A program made the position numbers and the translations under genes. 64,000 nucleotides of DNA from Actinosynnema sp. ALI-1.44 (GTDB lineage Bacteria; Actinomycetota; Actinomycetes; Mycobacteriales; Pseudonocardiaceae): contig NZ_MTQO01000053.1 of the NCBI RefSeq assembly GCF_001984155.1, positions 930,001-994,000 on the forward strand. The letters run 5' to 3'. Under the pieces are notes generated by a model. The model saw only the letters and a list, made by a program, of their open reading frames with translations, had not been told where the DNA came from and searched no databases. Of the stretch, positions 47,148-57,277 are shown piece after piece (within the stretch, counting starts at the first letter, position 1; each line of letters opens with the position of its first letter).

Positions 47148-47181
47148 CTGACTATGAGATCACAGAATCCGGACAAAAGAA

Positions 47182-47216
47182 GCCCCGTGGGCCGGACATT
47201 GCCCGGCCCGCAGGGC
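47182..47216 (-). terminator. Hairpin with T-run between the GGYHHD gene and the CHAT gene
   Basis: Fourteen-base arms with one mismatch and one G-U pair, loop of seven. On the minus strand the stem is followed by TTCTTTTG, a good intrinsic terminator for this GC content. It lies after the GGYHHD gene and before the CHAT gene, so it probably lets only part of the transcripts reach the protease gene. Confidence 0.75.
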
Positions 47217-47231
47217 GCGGCGTGCCGAAGA

Positions 47232-47567
47232 TCAGGAATTCGTGCTCGTGGTCGGCACGCTGTCGTGGTGGTAACCACCGGTGGGCCGAACCCGGGGCTC
47301 GGGCTGCGGCTCGGGCTCCGGCTCCGGGTCGACCGGAGTGCCGTCGTGGTGGTAGCCGCCGGTGGGCCGCGGCAGCACGCCGACCGGCCCGGTGTCGTGG
47401 TGGTAGCCGCCGTCGTCGGTCGTGACCTTGGGGTCCGCGGGCAGAGCGCCGCCACTGCTGTCCACGACCTCGGTCTGCTGGGCACCGGCCTGTGACCGGG
47501 TGTTCTCGCCCTGCTTCGGCTTGACCAGGCCTTGTAGGTCTTCGTTCTCCGTGTTGGCCGTCGTCAT
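47232..47567 (-). CDS. Small disordered protein with three GGYHHD repeats
   Basis: GAGGAGG lies 10 bases before the ATG at 47567, a strong site. The 111-residue acidic, Pro-rich protein has no cysteine, signal peptide or membrane helix. Its N-terminal half (MTTANTENEDLQGLVKPKQG) is polar; its second half holds three units: DDGGYHHDTGP, PTGGYHHDGTP and PTGGYHHDSVP, separated by Pro/Glu linkers. The layout is that of a repeat substrate or modified-peptide precursor. It is encoded upstream of the TPR-CHAT protein. Streptomycetes have small repeat proteins (DSHATG type) that I recall near CHAT genes, which supports a functional pair. No function is known. Confidence 0.8.
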   Translation of the reverse strand: MTTANTENEDLQGLVKPKQGENTRSQAGAQQTEVVDSSGGALPADPKVTTDDGGYHHDTGPVGVLPRPTGGYHHDGTPVDPEPEPEPQPEPRVRPTGGYHHDSVPTTSTNS

Positions 47568-47736
47568 GGGTAGTTCCCTCCTCGTAACGCGCTCTGGGCA
47601 CGTGTCCCCTGTCCGGAGTCGTGAACCGGTGATCACGACTCTCGGTGTTCAAACGCGGCTCCCCCCATGGAACCCGCCTGGAATGTACCGCACGAATGGG
47701 GGAATGGGAATTACGAAGAGAAACGAGATCTTGGTT

Positions 47737-47762
47737 CAATTGCTCCAATTGTGACGCAATTG
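47737..47762. promoter_or_regulatory. Triple CAATTG motif upstream of the GGYHHD-CHAT unit
   Basis: CAATTG occurs at 47737, 47746 and 47757, three times in 26 bases of an otherwise GC-rich chromosome, about 170 bases upstream of the GGYHHD start and just beyond the aldehyde dehydrogenase stop. It could be a regulator site or part of the promoter. Function is inferred from position only. Confidence 0.4.
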
Positions 47763-47768
47763 ATCCGC

Positions 47769-49214
47769 TCAGAGGCTAACGTTTGTCAGGACCGTTATCC
47801 GCTCCTCGGTCAGGTCGATCATCGCCGACCGGACGCCTTCCCGGCCGAATCCGGACCCCTTCACACCGCCGTACGGCATCTGGTCAGCGCGGAACGACGG
47901 AACGTCGCCGACGATGACCCCGCCGACTTCCAGCTCCGCGCCCGCCCGGGTCGCCGTCGGCAGATCGCGCGTGAAGATCCCGGCCTGAAGCCCGTACGCC
48001 GATGAATTCACCCGATCGAACGCCTCGTCGTTACCGTCCACAATTGACACAACAAGGACAGGTCCGAACACCTCCTCGGCCCAGACCTTGCTGTCCTCCG
48101 GCGCGTCGAGCAGCACGGTCGGCTCGACCAGCGTGCCGTCCCGGTGCCCACCGGCCAGCAGCTTCGCGCCCCGGGACGTGGCTTCCTCGATCCAGGACAC
48201 GATCCGCTCGGCGGCCGATTCGTCGACAACCGGACCGACCTCGACCTCGGGGTCATGCGGGTCGCCGTTGCGCAGCCCGCGGACCGCGTCGACGAGCTTG
48301 CCGACGAACTCGTCCGCGACGGCCCGGTCGACGAGGACCCGCTGGACGGCGATGCACGACTGCCCGGCCTGGTAGTTGCCGAACGTGGCGATCCGGGCGG
48401 CGGCGAAGTCGAGGTCGGGCCAGTCCGCGCACACCACGGCCGCCGCGTTGCCGCCCAGTTCGAGCACGAAGTGCTTGCGCGGCGCGGCGTCCATCAACGA
48501 CCAGCCGACCGGTCCCGACCCGGTGAACGACACCACGGGCAACCGGTCGTCCCGCACGAGCGCGGCCGTCGCCTCGTTGCCGACCGGCAGGACCGAGAAC
48601 GCGCCGTCCGGCAGATCCGTCTCGGCCAGCAGTTCGCCGAGCACCAAGGACGACAGCGGCGTACGCGGTGCGGGCTTGATCACAATCGGGGCGCCGACCG
48701 CGAGCGACGGCGCGACCTTGTGCGCCACCAGGTTGAGCGGGAAGTTGAACGGCGCGATGCCCAGCACCGGTCCGCGCGGGAACCGGCGGACCAGCGCGAC
48801 CCGCCCGGCCATGCTCGCCTCGGTGTCCAGCCGCTGGATCTCGCCGCCGAACCGGCGCGCCTCCTCGGCGGCCACCCGGAACGTCGACACCGCGCGCCGG
48901 ACCTCGATCTCGGCCCACTTCAGCGGTTTGCCGTTCTCGGCGGTGATCAGCTCGGCGAGCTCCTCGGCCTGCTCGGCGAGACCGCGCGACACGTGCTCCA
49001 GCGCGTCGGCCCGTACGTGTGCGGGCGTGCGCCGGAACTCGGAGGCCACGGCGGCGGCCGCCGCGACGGCGCGTTCGACCTGCTCGGGTCCGGGAACGGC
49101 GACAGTGGCCACTTCGGAACCGTCGAACGGGTGGTGCACGGTCAGTGCTTCCACGCCCTGCTCAGGGCGTCCCGCGATCCAACAGGGCCGAGGTGTGGGC
49201 GTGTAGGCATCCAT
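47769..49214 (-). CDS. NAD(P)-dependent aldehyde dehydrogenase
   Basis: The 481-residue enzyme (ATG 49214) has the ALDH motifs: NAPFNFPLN-like IAPFNFPLNLVAHK, cofactor GSGPVG, glutamate in LELGGNAA and the catalytic Cys in AGQSCIAVQR, then EEVFGPVLVV. The YGGVKGSGFGREG end is typical of succinate-semialdehyde or glyceraldehyde-3-phosphate (non-phosphorylating) types. The exact aldehyde is unknown. It is divergent from guaA with 128 bases between. Confidence 0.92.
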   Translation of the reverse strand: MDAYTPTPRPCWIAGRPEQGVEALTVHHPFDGSEVATVAVPGPEQVERAVAAAAAVASEFRRTPAHVRADALEHVSRGLAEQAEELAELITAENGKPLKWAEIEVRRAVSTFRVAAEEARRFGGEIQRLDTEASMAGRVALVRRFPRGPVLGIAPFNFPLNLVAHKVAPSLAVGAPIVIKPAPRTPLSSLVLGELLAETDLPDGAFSVLPVGNEATAALVRDDRLPVVSFTGSGPVGWSLMDAAPRKHFVLELGGNAAAVVCADWPDLDFAAARIATFGNYQAGQSCIAVQRVLVDRAVADEFVGKLVDAVRGLRNGDPHDPEVEVGPVVDESAAERIVSWIEEATSRGAKLLAGGHRDGTLVEPTVLLDAPEDSKVWAEEVFGPVLVVSIVDGNDEAFDRVNSSAYGLQAGIFTRDLPTATRAGAELEVGGVIVGDVPSFRADQMPYGGVKGSGFGREGVRSAMIDLTEERITVLTNVSL

Positions 49215-49342
49215 GGGGTCCAAGGTAACCACTCCAACGGGTACGGGCGCACGCACTCCCTGTGAACACGTTCACCCACCAAGCAGATCGGCAGGCCCGC
49301 CTGGGATGCTTGACCTGCGCTCATCCGAAAGGGGTCAAGCAA

Positions 49343-50896
<1,554 letters not shown>

Positions 50897-50901
50897 CCCG
50901 T

Positions 50902-50943
50902 CGTGAGTGTTCATCGGGGTTCCAACCCCGATGAACACTCACG
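50902..50943. terminator. Perfect 20-base-arm hairpin after guaA
   Basis: Arms 50902-50921 and 50924-50943 are fully complementary around a two-base loop, between the convergent guaA and protease genes. It shares the CGTGAG/CTCACG core with the hairpin at 37409-37471. It is a probable bidirectional terminator or a member of a dispersed repeat family. Confidence 0.88.
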
Positions 50944-50956
50944 AGGTTCTACTGGG

Positions 50957-51709
50957 TCAGCCGCCGGTGTTCTGGCGGATCCAGGCTGCCGTCGCGACGG
51001 TGTCGACGTAGATCGACGGGCCGGTCGCGCAGGTCGAGCTGTTGTTGCCCGCGCGGCTCGTGGCACCGATCAGCTGCCACACGCCGTTGACCTTCTTGAC
51101 CTGCGGGCCGCCGGAGTCGCCGTAGCAGGCACCCGCGCGTCCACCCGGGTTGTTGGTGCAGATCTCAGTCGCGCCGCGGATGCCGGTGCACCGGTTGTCG
51201 GCGACGATCGAGGTGTCCAGTTCCTGCAGGGTGATCGGCGCGCCGCCACAGCCGCGCGGTGCGCAGGTCTGGCCCCAGCCGATGATCCTGGTCGCCGTCC
51301 CGGCCGGGCCGGAGTCGGCGGCGATCGCGATCGGCGCCTGCGGCACCGAGGTCGCGAGTTGCAGCACCGCGAGGTCTTCGGACGGGTGAGCGATCCGACG
51401 GGACACGCGTGCGACCGTGCCGCCGCTGGTCCTGTTGGTGGTGCCGACGCGGACCTGGGCAGGCTGGCCGCAGTGCTTCGCGGTGACCACCCAGTTCGCC
51501 TTGACCAGCGAGCCGCCACAGCTGTGGCCGCCGGAGGTCGACTGCAGGGATGCCATGAACGTGTAGACCTCGGTGGCGTTGCGGCCACCGACAACCATCG
51601 GTTCGACGTCTGTTGGCTGACCCGCTGGTGCCGCTGCGGCTGGGGTGACCAGCCCGGCGAGCGCGACTCCAGCGGTGAACAGGCCGGCGAGCAGGGACCG
51701 TGCCTTCAT
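50957..51709 (-). CDS. Secreted trypsin-like serine protease (S1)
   Basis: The 250-residue precursor starts at ATG 51709 after AAGGAGAAC, with a signal peptide ending AAAAPAG and a short propeptide before the VVGGRNA activation site. The chymotrypsin triad is intact: TAKHCG, EDLAVL and GDSGGP, with six cysteines placed for three disulfides. The segment GACYGDSGGP has no Asp at the position six before the active Ser, so strict trypsin specificity is doubtful. Regulation is not visible. Confidence 0.92.
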   Translation of the reverse strand: MKARSLLAGLFTAGVALAGLVTPAAAAPAGQPTDVEPMVVGGRNATEVYTFMASLQSTSGGHSCGGSLVKANWVVTAKHCGQPAQVRVGTTNRTSGGTVARVSRRIAHPSEDLAVLQLATSVPQAPIAIAADSGPAGTATRIIGWGQTCAPRGCGGAPITLQELDTSIVADNRCTGIRGATEICTNNPGGRAGACYGDSGGPQVKKVNGVWQLIGATSRAGNNSSTCATGPSIYVDTVATAAWIRQNTGG

Positions 51710-51816
51710 GGAGTTCTCCTTTTGTGGCCTCGGAGTGATCCGGGTCACGGAGAACCGTAGAAAAGTTCGTTACTACACCGTAACCGTCATAAGTAGGAAA
51801 AAGATCCCATCTGGAG

Positions 51817-52494
51817 TCAGACGAGCCGCCGGTCCGAGGCCCAACGGGACAGTTCATAGCGGTTGGACAACTGGGTCTTTCGCAACACGCTGGAAACGTG
51901 GGTCTCCACCGTCTTGACCGAAATGAACAGCTCGGAAGCGATCTCCTTGTAGGCGTATCCACGCGCCAGCAACCGCAGCACGTCACGCTCACGCGGCGTG
52001 AGCAGATCCAGCTCGGGGTCGCTGATCGGCGCCGAACCCGGCCGGTCGGCGAACGCGTCGAGCACGAACCCGGCCAGCCGCGGTGAGAACACCGCGTCCC
52101 CCTCGGCCACCCGGCAGACCGCCCGGACCAGTTCCTGGCTGGAGATCGTCTTGGTGACGTACCCGCGCGCGCCCGCCCTGATCACCGTGATCACGTCTTC
52201 GGCCTGGTCGGACACGGACAGGGCGAGGAACACCACAGCGGGGTGCGTCTGCCGCATCTGGCGCAGCACCTCCGCTCCGCCGCCGTCGGGCATGTGCACG
52301 TCCAGCAGCACCACGTCGGGCAGTTTCGCGGCGATCCCGGCGACCGCCTCGCCGACCGTGCCCGCCTCGCCGACCACCTCGACCTCGTCGGTGATCGAGT
52401 CCAGCTCGGTGCGCACGCCCGCGCGGAACAACGCGTGGTCGTCCACCAGGAAGACCCGGACCTTGCGGGTGGTGTCCTGTGTCGTCTCGCTCAC
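51817..52494 (-). CDS. NarL/LuxR-type response regulator (LiaR-like)
   Basis: The 225-residue protein starts at GTG 52494, overlapping the kinase stop in GTGA. The receiver (residues about 12-130) has VFLVDDHALFRAG, the phospho-acceptor in VVLLDVHMPDGGG and the lysine in GYVTKTISS. The LuxR HTH (about 155-215) has LTPRERDVLRLLARGYAYKEI and VKTVETHVSSVLRK. It is the output partner of the PspC-type kinase and probably controls the divergent PspC genes. Confidence 0.93.
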   Translation of the reverse strand: MSETTQDTTRKVRVFLVDDHALFRAGVRTELDSITDEVEVVGEAGTVGEAVAGIAAKLPDVVLLDVHMPDGGGAEVLRQMRQTHPAVVFLALSVSDQAEDVITVIRAGARGYVTKTISSQELVRAVCRVAEGDAVFSPRLAGFVLDAFADRPGSAPISDPELDLLTPRERDVLRLLARGYAYKEIASELFISVKTVETHVSSVLRKTQLSNRYELSRWASDRRLV

Positions 52495-53747
52495 GCCTTG
52501 GCCTCTCTTCCGGCATTCCGCGACGAGGCGGTGCTCCTCGGCATCTCGAGGTGCACTTCGGTGCCTTCGCCGATGGCGGTCCGGATCCGTACCGAACCCC
52601 CGTTGCGGTCCATCCTGCCCTTGATGGAGTCGGCGAGGCCATGCCGGTCGGCCGGAACGGTCGATTCGTCGAAGCCCTTGCCCCGGTCGCGGACGAAGAT
52701 GTTCACCCGATCCGGCTCGACCTCGGCGTACACGCTGACCTCCGCGACGCCCGCGTGCTTGGCGGCGTTGACCGTCGCCTCCCTGGTCGCCTGGACCAAC
52801 GAGGTCAGCTTCTCGTCCAGTTCGCAGTCGCCGACGACGACCTGCTGGACCTTGATCGCGAACGTGTCCTCGACCTCGCCGCACGCCACCTCGACGGCCT
52901 CGGACAGCGTGGCCGGCCCGGACGCGTGGGTGGGCGGCGCGTCGCCGCGGCTGTAGCCGGTCGGCCCGTACAGCCAGGTTCGCAGTTGCCGCTCCTGGCC
53001 ACGGGCGAGCCGGAGCACCTCGCGGGGCGTTTCGGCCTGCTTCTGGATCAGCGCGAGCGTCTGCAGCACGGAGTCGTGCAGGTGGGCGGCGATCTCGGCC
53101 CGTTCCTCGGTCCGGATCCGCTTACGGCGCTCGTCACCGAGGTCGCGCACCAACCGCAACCACCACGGCACGGTCACGGCCGCGACACCCAGCAGGACAG
53201 CCACCACTGCAGCGATGACGAACTGAGGCTGGTCGTAGGCGCCCACGGCCTGCAGCAGGAACGCGGCGACACCCGACACGACCAGGGCGATACCGGACAA
53301 CGTGCGCACGAGCGCGCCACGTTCGCCCTTGCGGCGTTCGTCGGCCTCACGCCAGACGATCGCGGCACCGACCACGGCGAGCACCAGCGCGGCGCTGGCC
53401 CAGCCGTTGATCGACCCGGCCAGCGTGCCACCGGCGAGCGCGACCCCGATACCGAGCGCGATCAGGCCGATGGCCTGCTGGCGCTCCTTGGTCGAGATCG
53501 GCGCGACCTCGGCGTCCGCGTCCTGCTGCGGCACGAACGCCCACAACAGGCCGTACACGATCACCCCGACGCCACCGGCGGCCGCGAGCGCGGCGAACGC
53601 GAGCCGGACCCAGAGCACGTCGACGTTGAGGTGATCGGCCAGACCACCGGCGATGCCCGCGATCGTGCGCCCGGAACGCCGCCGGTGCATCCGGTTGAAT
53701 TCCGGGCCCGTCAGGGCATTGGTGTCCCGCCTGATCTGCAAACCCAC
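52491..53747 (-). CDS. PspC-domain sensor histidine kinase (LiaS-like)
   Basis: The protein has about 418 residues from GTG 53747 (start not certain). An N-terminal PspC domain (RTIAGIAGGLADHLNVD) is followed by several membrane helices, a HisKA_3 dimerisation helix with the phospho-His in AAHLHDSVLQTLALIQ, and an HATPase_c domain (EATVNAAKHAG, FVRDRGKGFD, HGLADSIKGRM). It probably senses envelope stress in the membrane. It is coupled to the response regulator and divergent from the PspC/LiaF-like gene. Confidence 0.9.
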   Translation of the reverse strand: MGLQIRRDTNALTGPEFNRMHRRRSGRTIAGIAGGLADHLNVDVLWVRLAFAALAAAGGVGVIVYGLLWAFVPQQDADAEVAPISTKERQQAIGLIALGIGVALAGGTLAGSINGWASAALVLAVVGAAIVWREADERRKGERGALVRTLSGIALVVSGVAAFLLQAVGAYDQPQFVIAAVVAVLLGVAAVTVPWWLRLVRDLGDERRKRIRTEERAEIAAHLHDSVLQTLALIQKQAETPREVLRLARGQERQLRTWLYGPTGYSRGDAPPTHASGPATLSEAVEVACGEVEDTFAIKVQQVVVGDCELDEKLTSLVQATREATVNAAKHAGVAEVSVYAEVEPDRVNIFVRDRGKGFDESTVPADRHGLADSIKGRMDRNGGSVRIRTAIGEGTEVHLEMPRSTASSRNAGREAKA

Positions 53748-53858
53748 ACGAGAATGGTCACACGCGCGAGCGAACCGGTCATCAGGGAACGACCCGGGGA
53801 CAAGCTCAGGGGCGGTCCCTGATGCGTGGAGCGGGCCAGTCGGCTCATCCTTGTCATC

Positions 53859-55127
53859 GTGAGTGGAGCGCAGCAGCAGAACCATCCGCTGGCCGGGGCG
53901 GAGGACACGCTGAGGGATTTCTGGAGCACCCGGCCGAGGCGGCCGAGGCGCGGCCGGAAGATCGCGGGTGTCGCGGCCGCCATCGCCAACCGGTACCAGA
54001 TCGATCCGATCCTGGTCAGGGTCCTGCTGGTGGTCGCGGCCGTGGTCGGCGGGTCCGGGCTGATGGTGTACGTCTTCGGCTGGTTGTTCTTCCCGGACGA
54101 GAAGGACGAGGAAGCGGCGCTGCCCGCGCTGGTCGGCCGTGGCCGCAGCAGCACGGGCTGGTTCTTCACGCTCTTGCTGTGCGCGGTGATGTTCGGCGTC
54201 TCGCTGTGGACCTTCAACGGCAACGGCGGCGAGGGGATCGTTGGCCTCGCCTTGCTGGTGACAGCGATGTTCCTGCTGCACCGCAGCCGTTCGTCGCTCG
54301 CGCCGCAGACCACGCCTCCGCCCGCCGCGCAGCCGACGATGCCGCTGGGGATGGACATGAACGCGCCGACGACCGCGGTACCCGTGCCGCCGGAGCCCGA
54401 GCAGCGGACCGGTCCGCCCGCGTGGGATCCGCTCGGTGCCGCCCCGTTCGCGTGGGACCTGCCGGAACCGGCACCGGCCACGCCTGAGCCGCAGCCGCCC
54501 GCGCCGCGCCGCAAGCGCTCCGCGATCGGCGGGATCACGCTCGGTGCCGCTCTCGCCGTCGGCGGTGCGTGCGCGCTCGTCGCGCCGTACGCCTCATGGC
54601 TCACGACGGGGCACATCATCGGCATCGTGCTGGCCATCGTCGGCCTCGGCATGGTCGGCGGTTCGCTGATGGGTGGCGGCCGTGGTCTGATCGGCCTGGC
54701 GGTTCCGTTGGCGCTGGCCGGTTTCGTGTTCACCGCGGCGCGCACCCCGGACGGCCCGTGGGACGGCGCTTCGCAGGACTGGGGCAACATCTCCACGCGC
54801 CCGACGGCGATCAGCTCGGTCGAGCCGAGCTACCGCGTGGACGGCGGAACCGTCGAACTGGACCTGACCGCGCTGCCCACCACCGGTGACGTCCGGACAT
54901 CGATCAACGTCGGGCTCGGCAACATCGAGGTGGTCGTACCGCCGGACGCGGACGTGGTGGCCAACTGCCGCGCCGGGTTCGGTGCGGTCCAGTGCCTCGG
55001 CAGTGAACGCAGCGCGGCCGACGCGACCGTCCAGACGATCGACAACGGCGCGGACGGTCCCGGTGGCCTCAAGATCTACCTGGACGCCAAGGTGAACTCG
55101 GGAACCGTGGAGGTGCGCCGTGGCTGA
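53859..55127 (+). CDS. PspC-domain membrane protein with LiaF-like C-terminus
   Basis: The GTG start at 53859 gives 422 residues. A PspC domain (about residues 30-90, KIAGVAAAIANRYQIDP, VYVFGWLFFPDEKDE) is followed by further membrane helices, a Pro-rich linker and a beta-rich C-terminal domain (VELDLTALPTT, NVGLGNIEVVVPPD) like the LiaF/toastrack fold. In Bacillus, LiaF restrains LiaS; a similar inhibitor role for the neighbouring kinase is inferred from this layout. It overlaps the next gene by 8 bases. Confidence 0.85.
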   Translation: MSGAQQQNHPLAGAEDTLRDFWSTRPRRPRRGRKIAGVAAAIANRYQIDPILVRVLLVVAAVVGGSGLMVYVFGWLFFPDEKDEEAALPALVGRGRSSTGWFFTLLLCAVMFGVSLWTFNGNGGEGIVGLALLVTAMFLLHRSRSSLAPQTTPPPAAQPTMPLGMDMNAPTTAVPVPPEPEQRTGPPAWDPLGAAPFAWDLPEPAPATPEPQPPAPRRKRSAIGGITLGAALAVGGACALVAPYASWLTTGHIIGIVLAIVGLGMVGGSLMGGGRGLIGLAVPLALAGFVFTAARTPDGPWDGASQDWGNISTRPTAISSVEPSYRVDGGTVELDLTALPTTGDVRTSINVGLGNIEVVVPPDADVVANCRAGFGAVQCLGSERSAADATVQTIDNGADGPGGLKIYLDAKVNSGTVEVRRG

Positions 55128-55335
55128 CGACAACACGGACAAGGCAACTGACCGCAAGCGGCTCGACCCGCTGACCCTGTTCGCCGGGATCGCGGCGCTG
55201 CTGATGTCGGCCTACGTGCTGACCGACGGCCAGACGTGGTTGCCTTCCTTCGATCCGCGTTGGTTGCTGGCCAGCGGCGCGGTCCTCGTCGGACTGCTGC
55301 TACTCGGCAGCTCGCTCCGTCGCCGCAACCGCTGA
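55120..55335 (+). CDS. Small two-helix membrane protein
   Basis: The 71-residue protein (GTG start) overlaps the PspC gene by 8 bases and is translationally coupled to it. It has two membrane helices (about 20-38 and 48-64) with a short loop (TDGQTWLPSFDPR) between, and a basic C-terminus. It probably belongs to the same envelope-stress complex. The 3' end overlaps the convergent transporter by 36 bases. Confidence 0.75.
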   Translation: MADDNTDKATDRKRLDPLTLFAGIAALLMSAYVLTDGQTWLPSFDPRWLLASGAVLVGLLLLGSSLRRRNR

Positions 55336-56262
55336 CGCGGGGGCCGGTGGTGCCGCCACAGCCGGAACGACGAGTTCCGGCTTCGTGGCGGCTTTCGGCT
55401 GCCAACGGGTCATGCCCACTCCCAGGAGGACCACGACCATGCCGGCCACCACGCGGAGCGTCACCGGTTCGCCGAGCACGACGGCGCCGAGCAGCACGGA
55501 GACCACGGGGAGCAGGTAACCGACGGCGGTCGCGGCGACCGCGCCTTCGTCGGCGATCAACCGGTAGTTCAGCGCGAAGGCGAACCCGGTCCCGAAAACC
55601 CCGAGGACGAGCAGTGCGATCACGGCCATCGGGTGCCACTCGACCGGCTCGAACCCGTCGATCGGCAGCGCCAGGGTGCTCAGCCCGGCAGCGGTGACCA
55701 GCTGGGCGGCCGACAACGCGATCGGGGAGGTGCCCTTCCCGGACAGCTTGAGCCCGATGTACGTGTAGCTGACGGCGTAACTGATCGCGGCGGCGAGGAT
55801 CCCGAGCGCGCCCCAACTGGTCAGCCCGCCCGCGTGCCACGGCGCGAAGATCAGCAGCGTCCCGGCGAAACCGACCACCATGCCGAGCATCCGCAGTGAG
55901 AAGAGGTTGCGCTCCTGGCGGATGAGCACACCGATCAACAAGGCCCACAACGGCGTTGTGGCGTTGAGCACACCGGCGACACCGGAGTCGACCGTCTGCT
56001 CACCGAAAGCGAAGAGGAAAAACGGCAACGCGTTGCCGAAGAAGGCGGCGAACGCCAGGTGGGCCCAGGTCTTGCCGTCCTTGGGAAGCCGCTGCCTGCT
56101 GGAGTAGCAGAGCACGACCAGCACGGTGGCGCCTAACAGCGTCCGCCCGAGCGTGATCTGGCCGGGGGACATCGACTGCAAGGCGAACTTGATCCACAAG
56201 AAGCTGGATCCCCAGAGCAGGGCGAGAACGCCCATCCTGATCAGCGTGCCCCTGCTGCCCAC
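55300..56262 (-). CDS. EamA/DMT family transporter
   Basis: The 320-residue membrane protein has ten hydrophobic helices in two EamA repeats (LALLWGSSFLWIKFAL, then LGILAAAISYAVSYTYIG). It is of the drug/metabolite type and probably exports an amino acid or metabolite. GGGAGA precedes the GTG start. It is divergent from a LysR regulator across an AT-rich 106-base gap, the usual arrangement for regulator and target. Confidence 0.9.
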   Translation of the reverse strand: MGSRGTLIRMGVLALLWGSSFLWIKFALQSMSPGQITLGRTLLGATVLVVLCYSSRQRLPKDGKTWAHLAFAAFFGNALPFFLFAFGEQTVDSGVAGVLNATTPLWALLIGVLIRQERNLFSLRMLGMVVGFAGTLLIFAPWHAGGLTSWGALGILAAAISYAVSYTYIGLKLSGKGTSPIALSAAQLVTAAGLSTLALPIDGFEPVEWHPMAVIALLVLGVFGTGFAFALNYRLIADEGAVAATAVGYLLPVVSVLLGAVVLGEPVTLRVVAGMVVVLLGVGMTRWQPKAATKPELVVPAVAAPPAPASAVAATERAAE

Positions 56263-56368
56263 CGCGATCTCCCATCCTCGAAGTACGCCCCAACGATGCC
56301 TGGGCTAACTAGCCAGAACAATTGAAAATAAGTGCATCGACCGTTAAGCAAATCTGTAAGATCGACAC

Positions 56369-57274
56369 ATGCTCGACGTACGCCGCATGCAGCTGCTCAG
56401 AGCCGTCGTGACCAGCGGGTCAGTCACCTCGGCAGCGGGAAACCTCGGCTACACGCCGTCCGCCATCAGCCAGCAACTGGCGGTGCTGGAGAAGGAGGCG
56501 GGAGTGGCCCTCCTGGAACGCGTTGGCCGTGGAGTCCGCGCGACCGCGGCGGGACGCCTGCTGACCGAGCACGCGGCGATCATCAGCAAGAACCTATCGG
56601 ATGCCGAAAGCGCACTGCGCGACCTGAAGGAAGGAAAAACGGGACAGCTGTCGATCCGCTACTTCTCGACCGCAGGTGTAGCCCTGGTTCCGCCGGCGAT
56701 GGCGCGTTTTCGCCAGGACCACCCGGGAGTGCAGATGGACCTGAAACTGATCGACCCGGAAGACCCGCTGCCGGAAGTGGAAGAAGGCAGAGCGGACGTG
56801 GCGATCGTGGTCTTCCCCCGGATGGACCCGCCGAGGAGGGGCGTGCAGCTGATCCACCTGATGCACGACCCGCTGCGGGCAGTGCTGCCCAAAGGCCACC
56901 GGCTGGCGTCGAAACGCAACGTGGACCTGGCGGACCTGGCGGAAGAACCTTGGATCAGCACGGAGTTCGTCCCGGGGCCGTGCGCGGACCTGATGGTGGA
57001 CGCCTGCGCGGCAGCGGGATTCACCCCGAACGTGGCCGTGGAGTCGGAGGACTACACGACCTCGCAGGGATTCGTGGCAGCGGGCCTCGGCGTGGCCCTG
57101 ATCCCCAAGCTCGGCCTGGACACCACCCACTTCGGCGTGGTCGCCAAGCGCGTGCGCAGGCCGGAGCCGGTCAGGGAGATCTACGCGGCGATCCGCGAGA
57201 CAAGCGCGGACAACCCGGCGGTCCAGGCCTTCCTGACAGCCCTGGGAGACGTGGCGGCCCGGATCACCCGGTAG
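56369..57274 (+). CDS. LysR family transcriptional regulator
   Basis: The 301-residue protein has the LysR HTH (residues about 3-60, MQLLRAVVTSGSVTSAAG, TPSAISQQLAVLEKEAG) and an effector domain. It is divergent from the EamA transporter gene and likely controls it. It stops 3 bases from the convergent kinase gene. Confidence 0.9.
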   Translation: MLDVRRMQLLRAVVTSGSVTSAAGNLGYTPSAISQQLAVLEKEAGVALLERVGRGVRATAAGRLLTEHAAIISKNLSDAESALRDLKEGKTGQLSIRYFSTAGVALVPPAMARFRQDHPGVQMDLKLIDPEDPLPEVEEGRADVAIVVFPRMDPPRRGVQLIHLMHDPLRAVLPKGHRLASKRNVDLADLAEEPWISTEFVPGPCADLMVDACAAAGFTPNVAVESEDYTTSQGFVAAGLGVALIPKLGLDTTHFGVVAKRVRRPEPVREIYAAIRETSADNPAVQAFLTALGDVAARITR

Positions 57275-57277
57275 CGG

